A stretch of DNA of 64,000 bases. Source: Thermoleophilia bacterium (GTDB lineage Bacteria > Actinomycetota > Thermoleophilia > RBG-16-64-13). The stretch is from positions 372,001 through 436,000 of the forward strand of contig JAOSKU010000001.1 of assembly GCA_027493445.1 (NCBI GenBank), written 5' to 3'. Position numbers and translations under genes: made by a program. Positions 8,266 to 17,885 of the stretch are shown here, piece after piece; the first letter of the stretch is position 1, and every line of letters starts with the position of its first letter. Under the pieces are notes generated by a model that was given only the letters and a program-made list of their open reading frames with translations, was not told where the DNA came from and did no database searches.

Positions 8266-10440
8266 ACCCCGAGCAGCATCTGAAAGTGACCGCCAGCCAC
8301 CTCAAACGCCTGGCCTACCTCTATGTCCGCCAGAGCACGCTCCGCCAGGTCCTTGAGAACACCGAGAGCACCAAGCGCCAGTACGCCCTGCGCGAACGGG
8401 CCGTCGTCTTGGGCTGGCCGCCCGAGCGCATCGTGGTCATCGATCGCGATCTCGGTCTCTCCGGGGCGGACAGCGACCGGGAGGGCTTCCAGCAGCTGGT
8501 GGCCGCCGTCGGTCTGGGCGAGGTGGGGGTGGTCCTCGGCTTGGAGGTCTCCCGCCTGGCCCGCAGCTCGGCGGACTGGCACCGCCTGCTCGAGATCTGC
8601 GCCCTTTCAGATACCCTCATCCTGGACGAGGACGGCCTCTATGACCCGGCCCACTTCAACGATCGGCTGCTCTTGGGGCTCAAGGGCACCATGTCAGAAG
8701 CCGAGCTCCATATCCTGCGCGCCCGCCTCCTCGGGGGCCAGCGCGCCAAGGCCGCCCGGGGTGAGCTTGGGCTCAAGCTGCCCGTGGGCCTCCTCTATGA
8801 CCCCGCCGGCCGGGTGGTCCTCGACCCCGATCTTGAGGTGCAGCAGGCGGTGCGTACTTTCTTTTTAACCTTTCGGCGCACCGGTTCGGCCACCGGCACC
8901 GTGCGCACTTTTTCGCGAAGAGGGTCTTCTCTTCCCCCGCCGGCTGACCACTGGACCACACAAGGGCGAGCTCGCCTGGGGACCGCTCGTCCACAGCCGC
9001 GCCCTGCGGGTGCTCAAGAACCCCCGCTACACAGGAGCCTTCGTCTACGGCCGCAGCCAGACCCGCAGGCTCCCCGGCGGGAAAGAGCGCCGCCGCCTAC
9101 TGCCACGCGAAGAGTGGCATACGGTGATCCTTCATGCCCACCCCGGCTACCTCACCTGGGAGGAGTACGAGCAGAACCTGGCCCGGCTGCGCGAAAACGC
9201 GCAGGCAAACGGGGCCGAGCGACGCAAGAGCCCGCCGCGCGAAGGCCCGGCCCTCCTCCAAGGCCTGGCCGTCTGCGGGCGCTGCGGGGAGCGCATGACC
9301 GTCCGCTACTACGTCCGTCATAAAGAGCTCGTGCCTGAGTACGTCTGCCAGCGGGCGGGGATCGAGCGGGGTGAGCCCCTCTGCCAGCGCCTGGTGGGCG
9401 CCGAGATCGACCGGGCCGTGGGTGAGCTCCTGGTGGAGGCGGTGACGCCCCTTGCGCTGGAGGTCGCCCTGGCGGTGCAAGAGGAGCTTGAGGCCCGCGC
9501 CAAGGAGGCCGACACCTTACGCCTAAAGCAGGTGGAACGAGCGCGCTACGAGTCCGAGCTCGCTCAGCGCCGCTACCTTCTGGTCAATCCCGACAACCGG
9601 CTGGTGGCCGACTCCCTGGAGGCGGACTGGAACCATAAGCTGCGCGCCTTGGCTGAAGCCCAAGCGGACTACGAGCAGCGGCGGGAAACCGAGGGCCAGG
9701 GACTTACCGAGAAGCAGCGGGACGAGATCCTCGCACTGGCCACCGATTTTGCCCGCCTCTGGCGCGACCCGGCCGTCCCGCAGCGCGAGCGCAAGCGCAT
9801 GCTGCGCCTCATCTTGGAAGACGTCACCCTCTCACGCACAGCCGAGGTGGTGGCTCAGGTGCGCTTTCGCGGCGGGGCCACCCGCAGCCTGCACCTGCCC
9901 CTCCCCTTAAACGCCGCTCAGCTGCGGAAGGTGGATGCGGCCGTGGTGGCCGAGGTCGACCGCCTGCTCGAGGAACATACCGACGCCGAGATTGCCGACA
10001 TCTTAAACGGCCGTGGGTTTCTCCCGGGGGTGGCCGAACGGTTCAGCCTGGGCATCGTCCGCACCCTGCGGCTTACCTACGGCCTTACGGACCGCTACAC
10101 TCGCCTGCGCCGGCGAGGACTCATCACGCTCGAGGAGGTCTCGGAGCTCCTCGGTGCCGACCCCGGCACGGTGAAGGTCTGGGCCCGGAGAGGGCACATC
10201 GACTCGGAGGTCTACAATGACAAGGGGCAGCGGCTCTACGTGCGGCCGACAACGCTCGAGCAGTCCTGCCAATGGTGCGGTGGCACCATACCGGCGAAGC
10301 CCCTCTTGCGGCGCGGGAAGAAGTGGTGCAGCCAGCGCTGCTGCCTGGCCGCCTACAATAGCCGCAAGCGAGCGGCCAGACAGGCAGCCCGAAAGAACGC
10401 CGGCACGCAAATGGCCAGGGATTCGTGCTCGATCAACTAA
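8262..10440 (+). pseudogene. large serine recombinase, one frameshift
   Basis: GTG 8262 starts a resolvase domain (LAYLYVRQSTLRQV with the nucleophile Ser; VVIDRDLGLSG; LGLEVSRLARSSADWHRLLE). The frame shifts near 8910, where ACTTTTTCGC has five T where four would keep frame, and continues as a recombinase domain (RVLKNPRYTGAFVYGR), a zinc ribbon (CGRCGERM..C), a long coiled-coil segment and a C-terminal CQWCGG..KKWCSQRCC motif. Total about 725 residues, normal for large serine recombinases that cut and rejoin attachment sites. Everything else is intact, so the shift may be a sequence error. Confidence 0.8.
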
Positions 10441-10608
10441 ACAAGGAGCAGTCAGATGCGCAAGCCTTGAGCTTCCGGGGTGTCACCGGTGGCAGGGCTT
10501 GGAAGACCACCATCTGTGACGAGGCTCCTTCCAAGTAGTCCGGGCTGTGTTGGTTCGCCATGGCCAGGTAGGAATAGGAGTCACCGTTCACCACGCGAAG
10601 GAGGCAAC

Positions 10609-10842
10609 ATGTCGGGCAGCGTGTACAAGATGATCGAGCTTGTCGGGACAAGCACGGTCGGGTGGGAGGATGCCGCCAAACTGGCCATTGAGACGGCGTC
10701 CCGGAGCCTGTCCGATCTGCGCGTCGCGGAAGTCGTCTTGCTGGACATGAAGGTGGGCGAAGATCGAACGATCCTGTACCGCACGAAGATCCGGGTGTCA
10801 TTCAAGTACCACAGCGGGTACGAGAAACTCGTTCTCGAGTAA
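10609..10842 (+). CDS. dodecin (flavin storage protein)
   Basis: 77 residues, start ATG 10609 with GAAGGAGG upstream. The sequence YKMIELVGTSTVGWEDAAKLAIE..LRVAEVVLLDMKVGEDRTILYRTKIRVSFKY follows the dodecin pattern exactly, including the Trp that stacks on the flavin (residue 19) and the Gln/Arg-rich strands. Dodecins form hollow dodecamers that hold riboflavin or FMN. It is a single-gene unit downstream of the recombinase module. Confidence 0.93.
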   Translation: MSGSVYKMIELVGTSTVGWEDAAKLAIETASRSLSDLRVAEVVLLDMKVGEDRTILYRTKIRVSFKYHSGYEKLVLE

Positions 10843-11429
10843 GGCTGGTGTCGAACGGAACGCGACGTGTGTGCACCTGGGGATGCCGTCTAGCGCTGCG
10901 CGGCACCTTCGGTCAGCCGAGGTTCGTTCTGACTCTGCGCTGGCAGGCGGTCATTCTCCGCCGGACTCGCCATCACCGGCAAAGCACTCCTGCGGCAAAC
11001 TTCGCCGTTCTAACGCCCAAGCTTCCGTCTTGAGACGGAAGCTTGGGCTCACCTTCGCTCGAGGTTCCACCGGAAGCGAGTGACTCCGCCTTGCGGCATC
11101 CGGACCATGGCCACGTCTGGTGGACTCGACTAGCGGTCCTTTGTCGGCAATGCTCACTGAGGAGGACGAGCGGGGGTACTGTGCAGTCGCTGAAGGTTGA
11201 CGCCCGACCGGGTGCGCCGTGGCCGCCGAAGGACCAACGCGGTTGGTCGCAGCGATTCGGACGTCCAGCAGCTGGTCCCAGGCGCCTTCGCCGCTCACGG
11301 GCTGGTGTCGGTGGACCTGCCTCTCCCCGGCCAGAGCCTGGGCGACGATACGGTCACTAGTTCCACGAGGATCCGAGGCGCTCGGTGGCTGAGATGACCG
11401 GAACCCCCCGCCGGACGATGGTAGCACCC
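10843..11429. other. 587 bases without a recognisable gene
   Basis: Apart from the perfect palindrome at 11015-11048, only short unsupported frames are present on both strands. It separates dodecin from the decayed ABC-2 permease. Confidence 0.5.
11015..11048. repeat. perfect palindrome with 16-bp arms
   Basis: GCCCAAGCTTCCGTCT (11015-11030), TG, then the exact complement AGACGGAAGCTTGGGC (11033-11048). It lies 170 bases after dodecin with no T tract on either side. It may be a bidirectional terminator or a site for a dimeric protein. Confidence 0.7.
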
Positions 11430-12198
11430 TCAGCGACGGCACAGCTCTGGGCCGCGGATTGCCGTCGTTCGTCAGCTTCGTTTCCTTCCTCAGCCCGCTG
11501 CTGGGCATCGCCTTCGGTTTCGACGCCATGAACAGCGAGCGCTCTCAGTGAACCTCAACCGGCTGGTGGCTCAACCCATCCACTGGGACGCCATTATCCT
11601 GGCAAGTTCCTGGCCGAGTCTGACGGCCGTCGCCCTCACCCTGGGAGTGCCGATGCTCATGGTCGGAGGCCTGGGACTGCTCATCATGGGAGTGCCTCCG
11701 TCGGCGGAGGAGATGCTGCGGCTACTGGCCTTCTTCCTCACGACGGTGTTCTACGTGGGCTTCTGGCTTGGCCCTCGCCCAGCTCTTGTCGGTGCTCTTG
11801 CGTCAAGCGGGGGCGTCGGCTCTGGCCGCGATAGCGGTATGGCTCTTCCTCGCCATCTTCTGGGGGCTGCTGATAGGGCTGGCTGCCGACGCCTCGCACC
11901 ACAAGGCACCGACCCCTCGGTAGACGAGGCTCTGGGCCACGCCCGCATCTCCGAGGGCCTCGGAGGCGTCTCGCCCATCAGCCTGTACAGTGAGGCCACG
12001 ACGTCCATGCTCGACCCCGGCGCGCGCGCGCTGGGAGCGCTACTACCACAGCAAGTCGACCGGGCAATCGCCGCGCCCTTGGAGCTGAGCCAGAGCCTGC
12101 TACTGGTTTGGCCCCAGATCGTGGCCCTCGTAGGAATCGTCCTGACCTTCTTCGCCGTAGCCTACGTCGTGTTCATGCGGGAGGAGATCCGGGCGTGA
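11430..12198 (+). pseudogene. ABC-2 type transporter permease, degraded
   Basis: Pieces in three frames line up with the NosY-type ABC-2 permease: PSFVSFVSFLSPLLGIAFGFDAMNSERSQ (stop at 11550), then NRLVAQPIHWDAIILASSW..LRLLAFFLTTVFYVGFWL, then LALAQLLSVLLRQAGASALAAIAVWLFLAIFWGLLIGLAA in another frame, then SPISLYSEATTSMLDP..LSQSLLLVWPQIVALVGIVLTFFAVAYVVFMREEIR. At least three frame changes and no N-terminus. No ABC ATPase partner is near. A true pseudogene is likely even if some shifts are sequence errors. Confidence 0.7.
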
Positions 12199-12230
12199 CC
12201 CGCATCGGGGCGTCCCGACATGCGGGCGTC
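12196..12230 (+). terminator. strong hairpin behind the ABC-2 permease
   Basis: GACCCGCAT pairs with ATGCGGGCGTC around an inner CGGG/CCCG stem, beginning at the stop codon. No clear T tract follows. Confidence 0.5.
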
Positions 12231-12410
12231 GCTAGGCCGTTTGCGGGCCGTGTCTGGTCTTGCCGTGCGCCCATCAAGCCCGTGCGCCCCGCACCCGGAC
12301 GGCGTTGCCTGCTTGGGTGGACGGTCTTGAGCTGGGGGAGAGGGGGTGGATGTGTCTTTGTCATGACGAACACCTCATCCCAGGGGGGATACGTGTCCAC
12401 GAAAGCGAGT

Positions 12411-12438
12411 CTATGCAGACCTCCGGACTATGCGGAGT
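12411..12438 (+). repeat. outer RIT element, left inverted repeat
   Basis: CTATGCAGA (12411-12419) and GACTATGCGGAGT (12426-12438), both facing inward. The complement ACTCCGCATAGTC is found exactly at 18925-18937 and TCTGCATAG at 18970-18978 on the right end. Confidence 0.75.
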
Positions 12439-12494
12439 TGAGTGTGGTGGGCTGTGACAGCGTGCGCGATCTGGGCTGGCGGTGCTGCGCATAG

Positions 12495-13496
12495 TTAGAG
12501 GGCTTCCAGGAAGGCGAGCAGTCGGTCGGGTGGCTTGTACCGGACGGGCTTGAGGGCCGGTTCGTCGAGGCGCCGGAGCGCGGCTTCCTTCATCGCGAGG
12601 TCGGCTTCGATGTATTGGTGGGTGGTGGCGGTGTCCTCGTGGCCGAGCCAGAGGGCGATAACGGTGATATCGACGCCGGATTGGAGCAGGTGCATCGCGG
12701 TCGTGTGCCGCAGTGTGTGCGGCGAGATGCGGCGTCCGTCGAGCGAGGGGCAGCGCTTGGACGCCGTCGCGACCGCGAGCCGGAGCCGTTGCTCGACGCC
12801 GGAGCGGGTGAGTGGCTTGCCGGCGCGGTTGGGAAACACGGGCGCGGCGGGACGCTGGTCGATACGCGGAAGCCAGCCACGGAGCTGCTTCGCGGTCCGT
12901 TTCCAGAGCGGAATGACGCGCTGCTTGCGGCCCTTGCCCTGGAGGTGGAGGGCGCAGGCGCGGTCGAGGAGCAGGTCGGAGACACGTAGGCCGGCGAGCT
13001 CAGAGACGCGGGCGCCGCTGTTGTAGAGCACGGCGAACAGGACGGCGTCGCGGTGACCGCTCCAGCTGCTGCGGTCGGGCGCGTCGAGCAGGGCGTCGAC
13101 CTCCTCGCGGGTGAGGAAGTCGAGCACGGGCCGGTCGAATCGCTTTGGCGAAACGGCGAGCACGCGCTCGGCGACGGGCAGCGCTGCGGGGTTGCGGAGC
13201 GAAGCGTAGCGCATGAACGAGCGGATCGCGGTCAGGCGGAGGTTGCGGGTACGCGCCGAGTTGCCGCGCTCTGTCTCGAGGTGGTCGAGGAAGTCGAGCA
13301 CCATCGGTGCGTCGAGGTCGTCGAGCGTCAACGCCGAAGGCGCCCGGCCGGTGCGGTTCTCGGCGTAGCGGAGCAGCAACTCGAAGGTGTCGCGATAGCT
13401 TGCGATTGTGTGTGCGCTGGCGCCGCGCTCTGCGAGCAGACGACGTTGGAAGAACTCTTGCAGCAGTGCCGGGAAGCCGGCCGCCGTCGACATCAT
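12495..13496 (-). CDS. tyrosine recombinase RitC of the outer trio
   Basis: 333 residues, intact. An N-terminal SAM-like core-binding domain (residues 8-110) precedes a catalytic domain with Arg in SGARVSELAGLRVSDL, the Lys-bearing GKGRKQRVIPL, SPHTLRHTTAMHLLQSGVDITVIALWLGHEDTATTHQYIEAD (HxxR..H and nucleophile Tyr). The start ATG 13496 overlaps the ritB stop as ATGA. The three proteins of such trios are thought to act together in moving the element. Closest relative in the window is the inner RitC, about half identical by eye. Confidence 0.9.
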   Translation of the reverse strand: MMSTAAGFPALLQEFFQRRLLAERGASAHTIASYRDTFELLLRYAENRTGRAPSALTLDDLDAPMVLDFLDHLETERGNSARTRNLRLTAIRSFMRYASLRNPAALPVAERVLAVSPKRFDRPVLDFLTREEVDALLDAPDRSSWSGHRDAVLFAVLYNSGARVSELAGLRVSDLLLDRACALHLQGKGRKQRVIPLWKRTAKQLRGWLPRIDQRPAAPVFPNRAGKPLTRSGVEQRLRLAVATASKRCPSLDGRRISPHTLRHTTAMHLLQSGVDITVIALWLGHEDTATTHQYIEADLAMKEAALRRLDEPALKPVRYKPPDRLLAFLEAL

Positions 13497-13700
13497 GATC
13501 GTGCCTCCTGCTCGGGGCGGGCGTACTGCTCGAAGCGGTGTGCGGCGATCGCCAGCAGCTCCGGGACGCCGGTCAGGTACCAGTAGGTGTCGCTGACCTT
13601 GGCGTGGCCGAGGTAGGTCGAGAGCGCCAGCAGCTTCCGCTCGAGGTCTGCTCCCTCCTCGTACCAGCCGAGGAGCCGGCGGACGGCGAAAGTGTGGCGC

Positions 13701-13720
13701 TTATGCCGATATCGGCATAA
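13701..13720. repeat. perfect 20-bp palindrome beside the inner RIT left end
   Basis: TTATGCCGATATCGGCATAA, two inverted copies of the inner element's TTATGCCGA motif, lies four bases outside the left inverted repeat but still between the two halves of ritB. The right end has no counterpart. It may be part of the element or a recombination by-product. Confidence 0.7.
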
Positions 13721-13724
13721 CAAC

Positions 13725-13752
13725 CATTATGCCGACTCTCGGATTATGCCGA
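13725..13752 (+). repeat. inner RIT element, left 28-bp inverted repeat
   Basis: Perfect complement of 17112-17139. It contains TTATGCCGA at 13727 and 13744. Confidence 0.9.
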
Positions 13753-13808
13753 ATCAGCGAAGGGAACCCGGACTGGTGGCGGCCGGGCTCTTTGGGGAAT
13801 CGGCATAA

Positions 13809-14801
13809 TCAGAGGCTCTCCAGGAAGGCCAGAAGCTTGTCATGGCGGTAGCGCCCCGGTTTGGCCCCCAGCGGTATGGTCCGCGCCAGGGCCTTCTCCT
13901 TCAAGCGCATATCGGCGTGCAGGTACATCTGCGTGGTCTCTACCCCCTCGTGTCCCAGCCACAGGGCAATCACCGAGCGGTCGACGCCGTGCTCAAGAAG
14001 CTCCATGGCCGTCGAATGCCTGAGCACGTGCGGGCTGACCTTCTTAAGTTGGAGGGTCGGGTCCTGACGGCCAGCGCTGGCCGCGTGTTTGGCCACCAGG
14101 TGTTCGACGGCGTCCCGGCTTAGAAAGCCGCCGCGAGTGCTGGGGAAGAGGGGGTCTTCTGGTAGCCCGCCCCGCTCTCGAAGCCAGGCGCTCACTAGGG
14201 CCAGGGCGTCTTTGCGCAGGGGAGTGGCCCGCTGTTTTCTGCCCTTGCCCTGGCAGCGGATGTGGGCTCCCGCTCCCAGGACCACGTCCCCGCAGCGCAG
14301 GCCCACCAGCTCGGAAACCCGAAACCCGGTCTGCAGGGCCACCATGAGGAGGGTCCGGTCCCGCCGGCCCGTCCAGGTGCTCCGGTTAGGGGCGGCCAGC
14401 AAGGCCTCTATCTCTTCCCGGCGCAGGAACTCGATGGGCGTGCGTTCGTAGCGCTTGCTGGGGATGGCGAGGATGCGCTGGCAATGAAGAGCCTGGGCCG
14501 GTTCCCGGAAGGCCACGTAGCGGAAGAAGGAGTGAATGGCCGCCAGGCGGGCATTGCGGGTGCGGGCGCTGTTTCTGCGGACCGCCTCTAGGTGTTCCAG
14601 GAAAGCAGCCACCAAAGGCGCATCAAGTTCCTCCAGCTTGAGGTTGGTGGGGCTCTTTCCCACCCGTTCGCTGGCGAACCCGAGCAGCAGGCGGAAGCAG
14701 TCTCGGTAGGCGGCGATGGTATGGGGGCTGACCTGGCGCTGGCGGAGCAGCCGTTCTTGGAAGAAGGACTAGAGCAGAGCGGGAAAGCTTGCTGAGATCA
14801 T
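13809..14801 (-). pseudogene. tyrosine recombinase RitC of the inner trio, early amber codon
   Basis: ATG 14801 overlaps the ritB stop (ATGA) and reads MISASFPALL, then TAG, then SFFQERLLRQRQVSPHTIAAYRDCFRLLLGFASERV and an otherwise perfect recombinase to 13809 (TGFRVSELVGLRCGDV, GKGRKQRATPL, SPHVLRHSTAMELLEHGVDRSVIALWLGHEGVETTQMYLHAD). The outer homologue has CAG-type Gln at this position (ALLQEFF), so one C-to-T change explains it. Re-initiation is possible only far downstream. Unless read through, the inner trio lacks RitC. Confidence 0.82.
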
Positions 14802-15739
14802 GGCTTCACCGCCTCCGCCTCTTCCAGCAGGCGCTCGGTGGCCAGCCCCAGAAGCTCGGGCACAGCTTCCAGGTACCAGTAGGTCTCGTTGACGTGCACG
14901 TGGCCCAGGTAGGTGGCGAGCTTGGGCAGTTCCCGCTCCACGTCCAGCCCGGCTCGGTACCAACCGACCAGCGTTAAGACGGCGAATCGGTGGCGCATGT
15001 CGTGCAGCCGGGGACCCCGCCCATGACCCGGGGCCGGGGCCCGCAGGCCGCATCTCTGGGAGAGCTTGGCGAAGGTGTAGCGAGCACTCCACTCCGTGAC
15101 GCGCGTGCCCCGCTCCGAGATAAAGAAGGCCGCCGTGGCCAGCCCCGGAAGGAGGCGGTCTTGGCGCCCAAGGTAGCGGCGCAGGGCCCGCGTGGTGGAG
15201 GGATGCAGGGGCAGGAGCCGAGACTTGCCGAACTTCGTGCGCCTGATGGTGAGAAGGCCCTGCCTGAGGTCCACGTCTTTGCGATCGAGAGCCAAGGCTT
15301 CGCTCACCCGCATGCCGGTCACCGCCAAGAGCGAAAACAGGGTGGCATAGGTGACGGCCCGCAGTCCCCGGGGAGAGGGGAGTGATTGGGCGGCGGCAAT
15401 GATCCTCTCGATCTCCTCGTCGGTGAAGAGGTGGGGGGGCTGCCGCCGGTAGCGGTGAGGGAGGAGCTCAGGCGCGGGCACCTCGGTGCGCGGATCCGTG
15501 GCCCGGCGCCAGAGGGCAAAGCGCCGCACCACCCCCAGACGCCAGGCCCAGGTGGCCGGCTGGGCCCCGACCGGCCGGGTGGCCCAAGAAAGGGCCAGCT
15601 CCGCCGTGATGGAGGGGGCATCTTGGGTCTCCATGAAAGCAGCAAATAGCCTGAGGGCCCGGGCCGGCTGACGCAAGCTGAACCCCAGGCTCCGGCGCAG
15701 GGCGATGTACTCCTCCACCGCTTGGCCAAGCTCGCTCAT
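14798..15739 (-). CDS. tyrosine recombinase RitB of the inner trio
   Basis: 313 residues, intact, start ATG 15739 overlapping the ritA stop (ATGA). Catalytic features: TGMRVSEALALDRKDVDL, TKFGKSRLLPLHPST, LHDMRHRFAVLTLVGWYRAGLDVERELPKLATYLGHVHVNETYWYL with the HxxR..H and Tyr. The MRHRFA motif replaces the usual LRHTFA; the outer RitB was broken at the same motif. The N-terminus (MSELGQAVEEYIALRRSLGF) is the core-binding domain. Confidence 0.9.
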   Translation of the reverse strand: MSELGQAVEEYIALRRSLGFSLRQPARALRLFAAFMETQDAPSITAELALSWATRPVGAQPATWAWRLGVVRRFALWRRATDPRTEVPAPELLPHRYRRQPPHLFTDEEIERIIAAAQSLPSPRGLRAVTYATLFSLLAVTGMRVSEALALDRKDVDLRQGLLTIRRTKFGKSRLLPLHPSTTRALRRYLGRQDRLLPGLATAAFFISERGTRVTEWSARYTFAKLSQRCGLRAPAPGHGRGPRLHDMRHRFAVLTLVGWYRAGLDVERELPKLATYLGHVHVNETYWYLEAVPELLGLATERLLEEAEAVKP

Positions 15740-16834
15740 GGTCTGCCCCTCTCTCCGGGCCAGGGCGGAGCCAGCGCCCGGAGCGCAGCGAAGTCCACCT
15801 TGGCGTAGATCTCGGTGGTGGCCGCTGCCCGGTGGCGCAAGAGCTCCCCCACCTCGGCCAGGGAGGCCCCGCGCCTCAGCATCCCCGTAGCCAGGCTGTG
15901 GCGCAAAAGATGGGCCCCTTGGCTGGGCGGGCAAAGACCAGCTCGGCCCAGGGCGCGACGGACGATGGAGCTGACGCTGGAGGGGCCGGCAAAGCCCCGC
16001 CAAGGTGCTTTTCGGCAGACAAACACCCGCCGGGTGGCACTGGTGGGGGACGATCCGTCTTGAGGTAGGCGGCCAGAGCCTCGCCCACCTCGGGGGCAGG
16101 GGTAGGCGGTCCAAGGAAAGGCCCTTGCCCCGCACCAGGATCTCCCCCGCCCGCCAGTCGATGTCCTCGAGCTTGAGGGCCACCACCTCTCCGGCCCGCA
16201 GGCCCAGGCGGGCGAGCAAGAGCAGCAGCGCGTAGTTACGCCGTCCGGTGGGGGTGGAGCGGTCCAGGGAGCCAAGGAGGCGTTCGAGCTCATCTGCCTC
16301 CAGATAGCGGGGGACAGAGGACAGCCGCCAGCCCGCCACCGCCGGCACCGCTGAGGCCAGATCGGCCTCGATGTGCCCGTGCTCCACCAGAAAGCGGAAG
16401 AAGGAGCGTAGGGCCGTCACCAGAAGCTTGGCCCTTCCCGGACTTAAGGAACGCGCATGGCGCAAGAGGAAACGGGAGCTGTCTGCTGCCGTCAGCTCCC
16501 CAATAGCCAAGGGCCCTTCCCCAAAGCGCTCGTTCAAGAAGCGGCCCACCAAGGGCAGGTAGTTTTCCACCGTGGCGCTGGTGAGCCCCCGCTCCCTGCG
16601 CAGGTGTTCTTCGTACTGCCCAAGCAGGCCCAGCAGCGGAGTCTCGGCGGGCACCGGCGGCGGTGGGGCAGCCACCACCTCCTGCCGGCGAAGGTGGGCC
16701 AAGAACTGACGGGCGGTCGGGGCCTGACCAGCCGCTGATCGGCCGGCTCGTCGGCGCTCCTGAAGAAACGTGCCCACGATCTCTTCCTCAAGGTCGCCCA
16801 CTTCGAGCCCCCTGGCGACCCAGCCACCCTCCAA
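15736..16834 (-). pseudogene. tyrosine recombinase RitA of the inner trio, two frameshifts
   Basis: Start TTG 16834 behind CGAGGAG. An extra ~60-residue N-terminal segment precedes the core-binding domain (LLGQYEEHLRRERGLTSATVENYLPLVGRFL) and the Arg motif LGLRAGEVVALKLEDIDW. The frame then changes near 16100 and 16050, each time in a run of five C that would need six, before LLRHSLATGMLRRGASLAEVGELLRHRAAATTEIYAKVDFAALRALAPPWP and the stop at 15736. With both C restored the enzyme is complete. A single open frame through the region fuses RitA start to RitB and is an artefact. Confidence 0.78.
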
Positions 16835-17111
16835 GCTCCTCGAGCAGGCGAAGCTTGGACTGCGTCGTCGACTCGTGGTAGCCGCCCTCCCTCAAGGAGG
16901 CGGCAAAGGAGGCAAGATGGGGGGCGAGGGGGTTGGGGGCAGGTGTTCAACGGAAAGCGAGTCTAAACAGAACCGGCCGGGCATTCCCCTTCTCCTTTCC
17001 TGGCTTCATAGCCAACAGGAAAAGAGAGCCCGATTATGCCGAATCTGCAAACCGCCTATGGTCCACCGTGCGGCCTGGGTAGAGGGGAAACGCCGACGGG
17101 GTGAGCCACAG

Positions 17112-17139
17112 TCGGCATAATCCGAGAGTCGGCATAATG
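17112..17139 (-). repeat. inner RIT element, right 28-bp inverted repeat
   Basis: Perfect complement of 13725-13752. It contains TCGGCATAA at 17112 and 17129. Confidence 0.9.
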
Positions 17140-17885
17140 ACGCAAGTCCTGAATGCGGGGGCGAGCAGTCCGTCCTTCCGCGCCCCAGCGGAGCCGGCGC
17201 CTGATCCTGGCGAACGTCTTCTCGACCGCGCTCGGTGTAAGCACCGGACAGCGCTCGGTGCGGAAGAAGCGTCCGCGTCCGGCGGCGCCGCAGTGAGCGT
17301 CGCGGTCGGCGGTGTAGCGGCGGAGCGCGTCGGTCGCGGTCGGATGGAGTGGGACGAGTCGGGACTTGCGGAACTTGCTCTCCCGGATCCTCAGCACGCC
17401 GGCGTCGAGATCAACGTCGCTGCGCTCGAGCCGGCACCCCTCGGAAAGCCGCAGGCCCGTTGTTGCCAGCAGCGAGAAGAAGGTGACGTAGGTCTTCGGG
17501 CGCAGTCCGCGCCGTGGCAGCAGCAGGCTCGCCTCGCGCAGCAGCGCGGTCAGCTCGGCCTCGCTGTAGATATGGGCCTGTCGGCGGTGCGGCACCCGGC
17601 CGAGCAGCCCCGCCGGCGGCACCTCGGTCGCCGGCGCGGAAAGCGCTAGGTAGCGCGCGAACTGACGGACGGCTGCCAGCCGCCGCGCGGGTTGAGCCGG
17701 ATCGGCCGAGCGGGAGGAGAGGGCCCAGCCGGTTGCGAGCTCGATCGTCAGCGGGCCGCGATGGCCGCAGCGGTCGACGTGACGGGCGAAGTCTCGCAGA
17801 AGCCAGGCCGGCGTCTCGAGCGCGAACCCGAGCCCGCGCCGGTAGGCGAGGTACTCCTCGACGCGGGGGAGCAAGCTCGGCGGCG

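Larger units (their letters stand above)
13725..17139 (-). mobile_element. inner RIT element inserted in the outer ritB gene
   Basis: 3415 bp bounded by perfect 28-bp inverted repeats (13725-13752 and 17112-17139). Each repeat holds two copies of TTATGCCGA in the same direction, and a third, inverted copy lies inside each end (13800-13808, touching the ritC stop, and 17034-17042). It carries ritA, ritB and ritC on the minus strand with ATGA overlaps. It is nested exactly in the LRH motif of the outer RitB. No clean target duplication is visible: GCGTCAT on the right and GCGCCAC on the left. Confidence 0.88.

Noticed and set aside
13701..13808. Short repeated TTATGCCGA units as a possible CRISPR array
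   Set aside because: The copies are 9 bp, in both directions and unequally spaced, and mirror the other end of the element. They are RIT end sites.
14798..16834. A single 678-residue double tyrosine recombinase
   Set aside because: The middle of the frame (ARLWPPTSRRIVPHQ..) is not recombinase sequence. Two one-base gaps in C runs explain the fusion, and ritA and ritB overlap by ATGA at 15736-15739.
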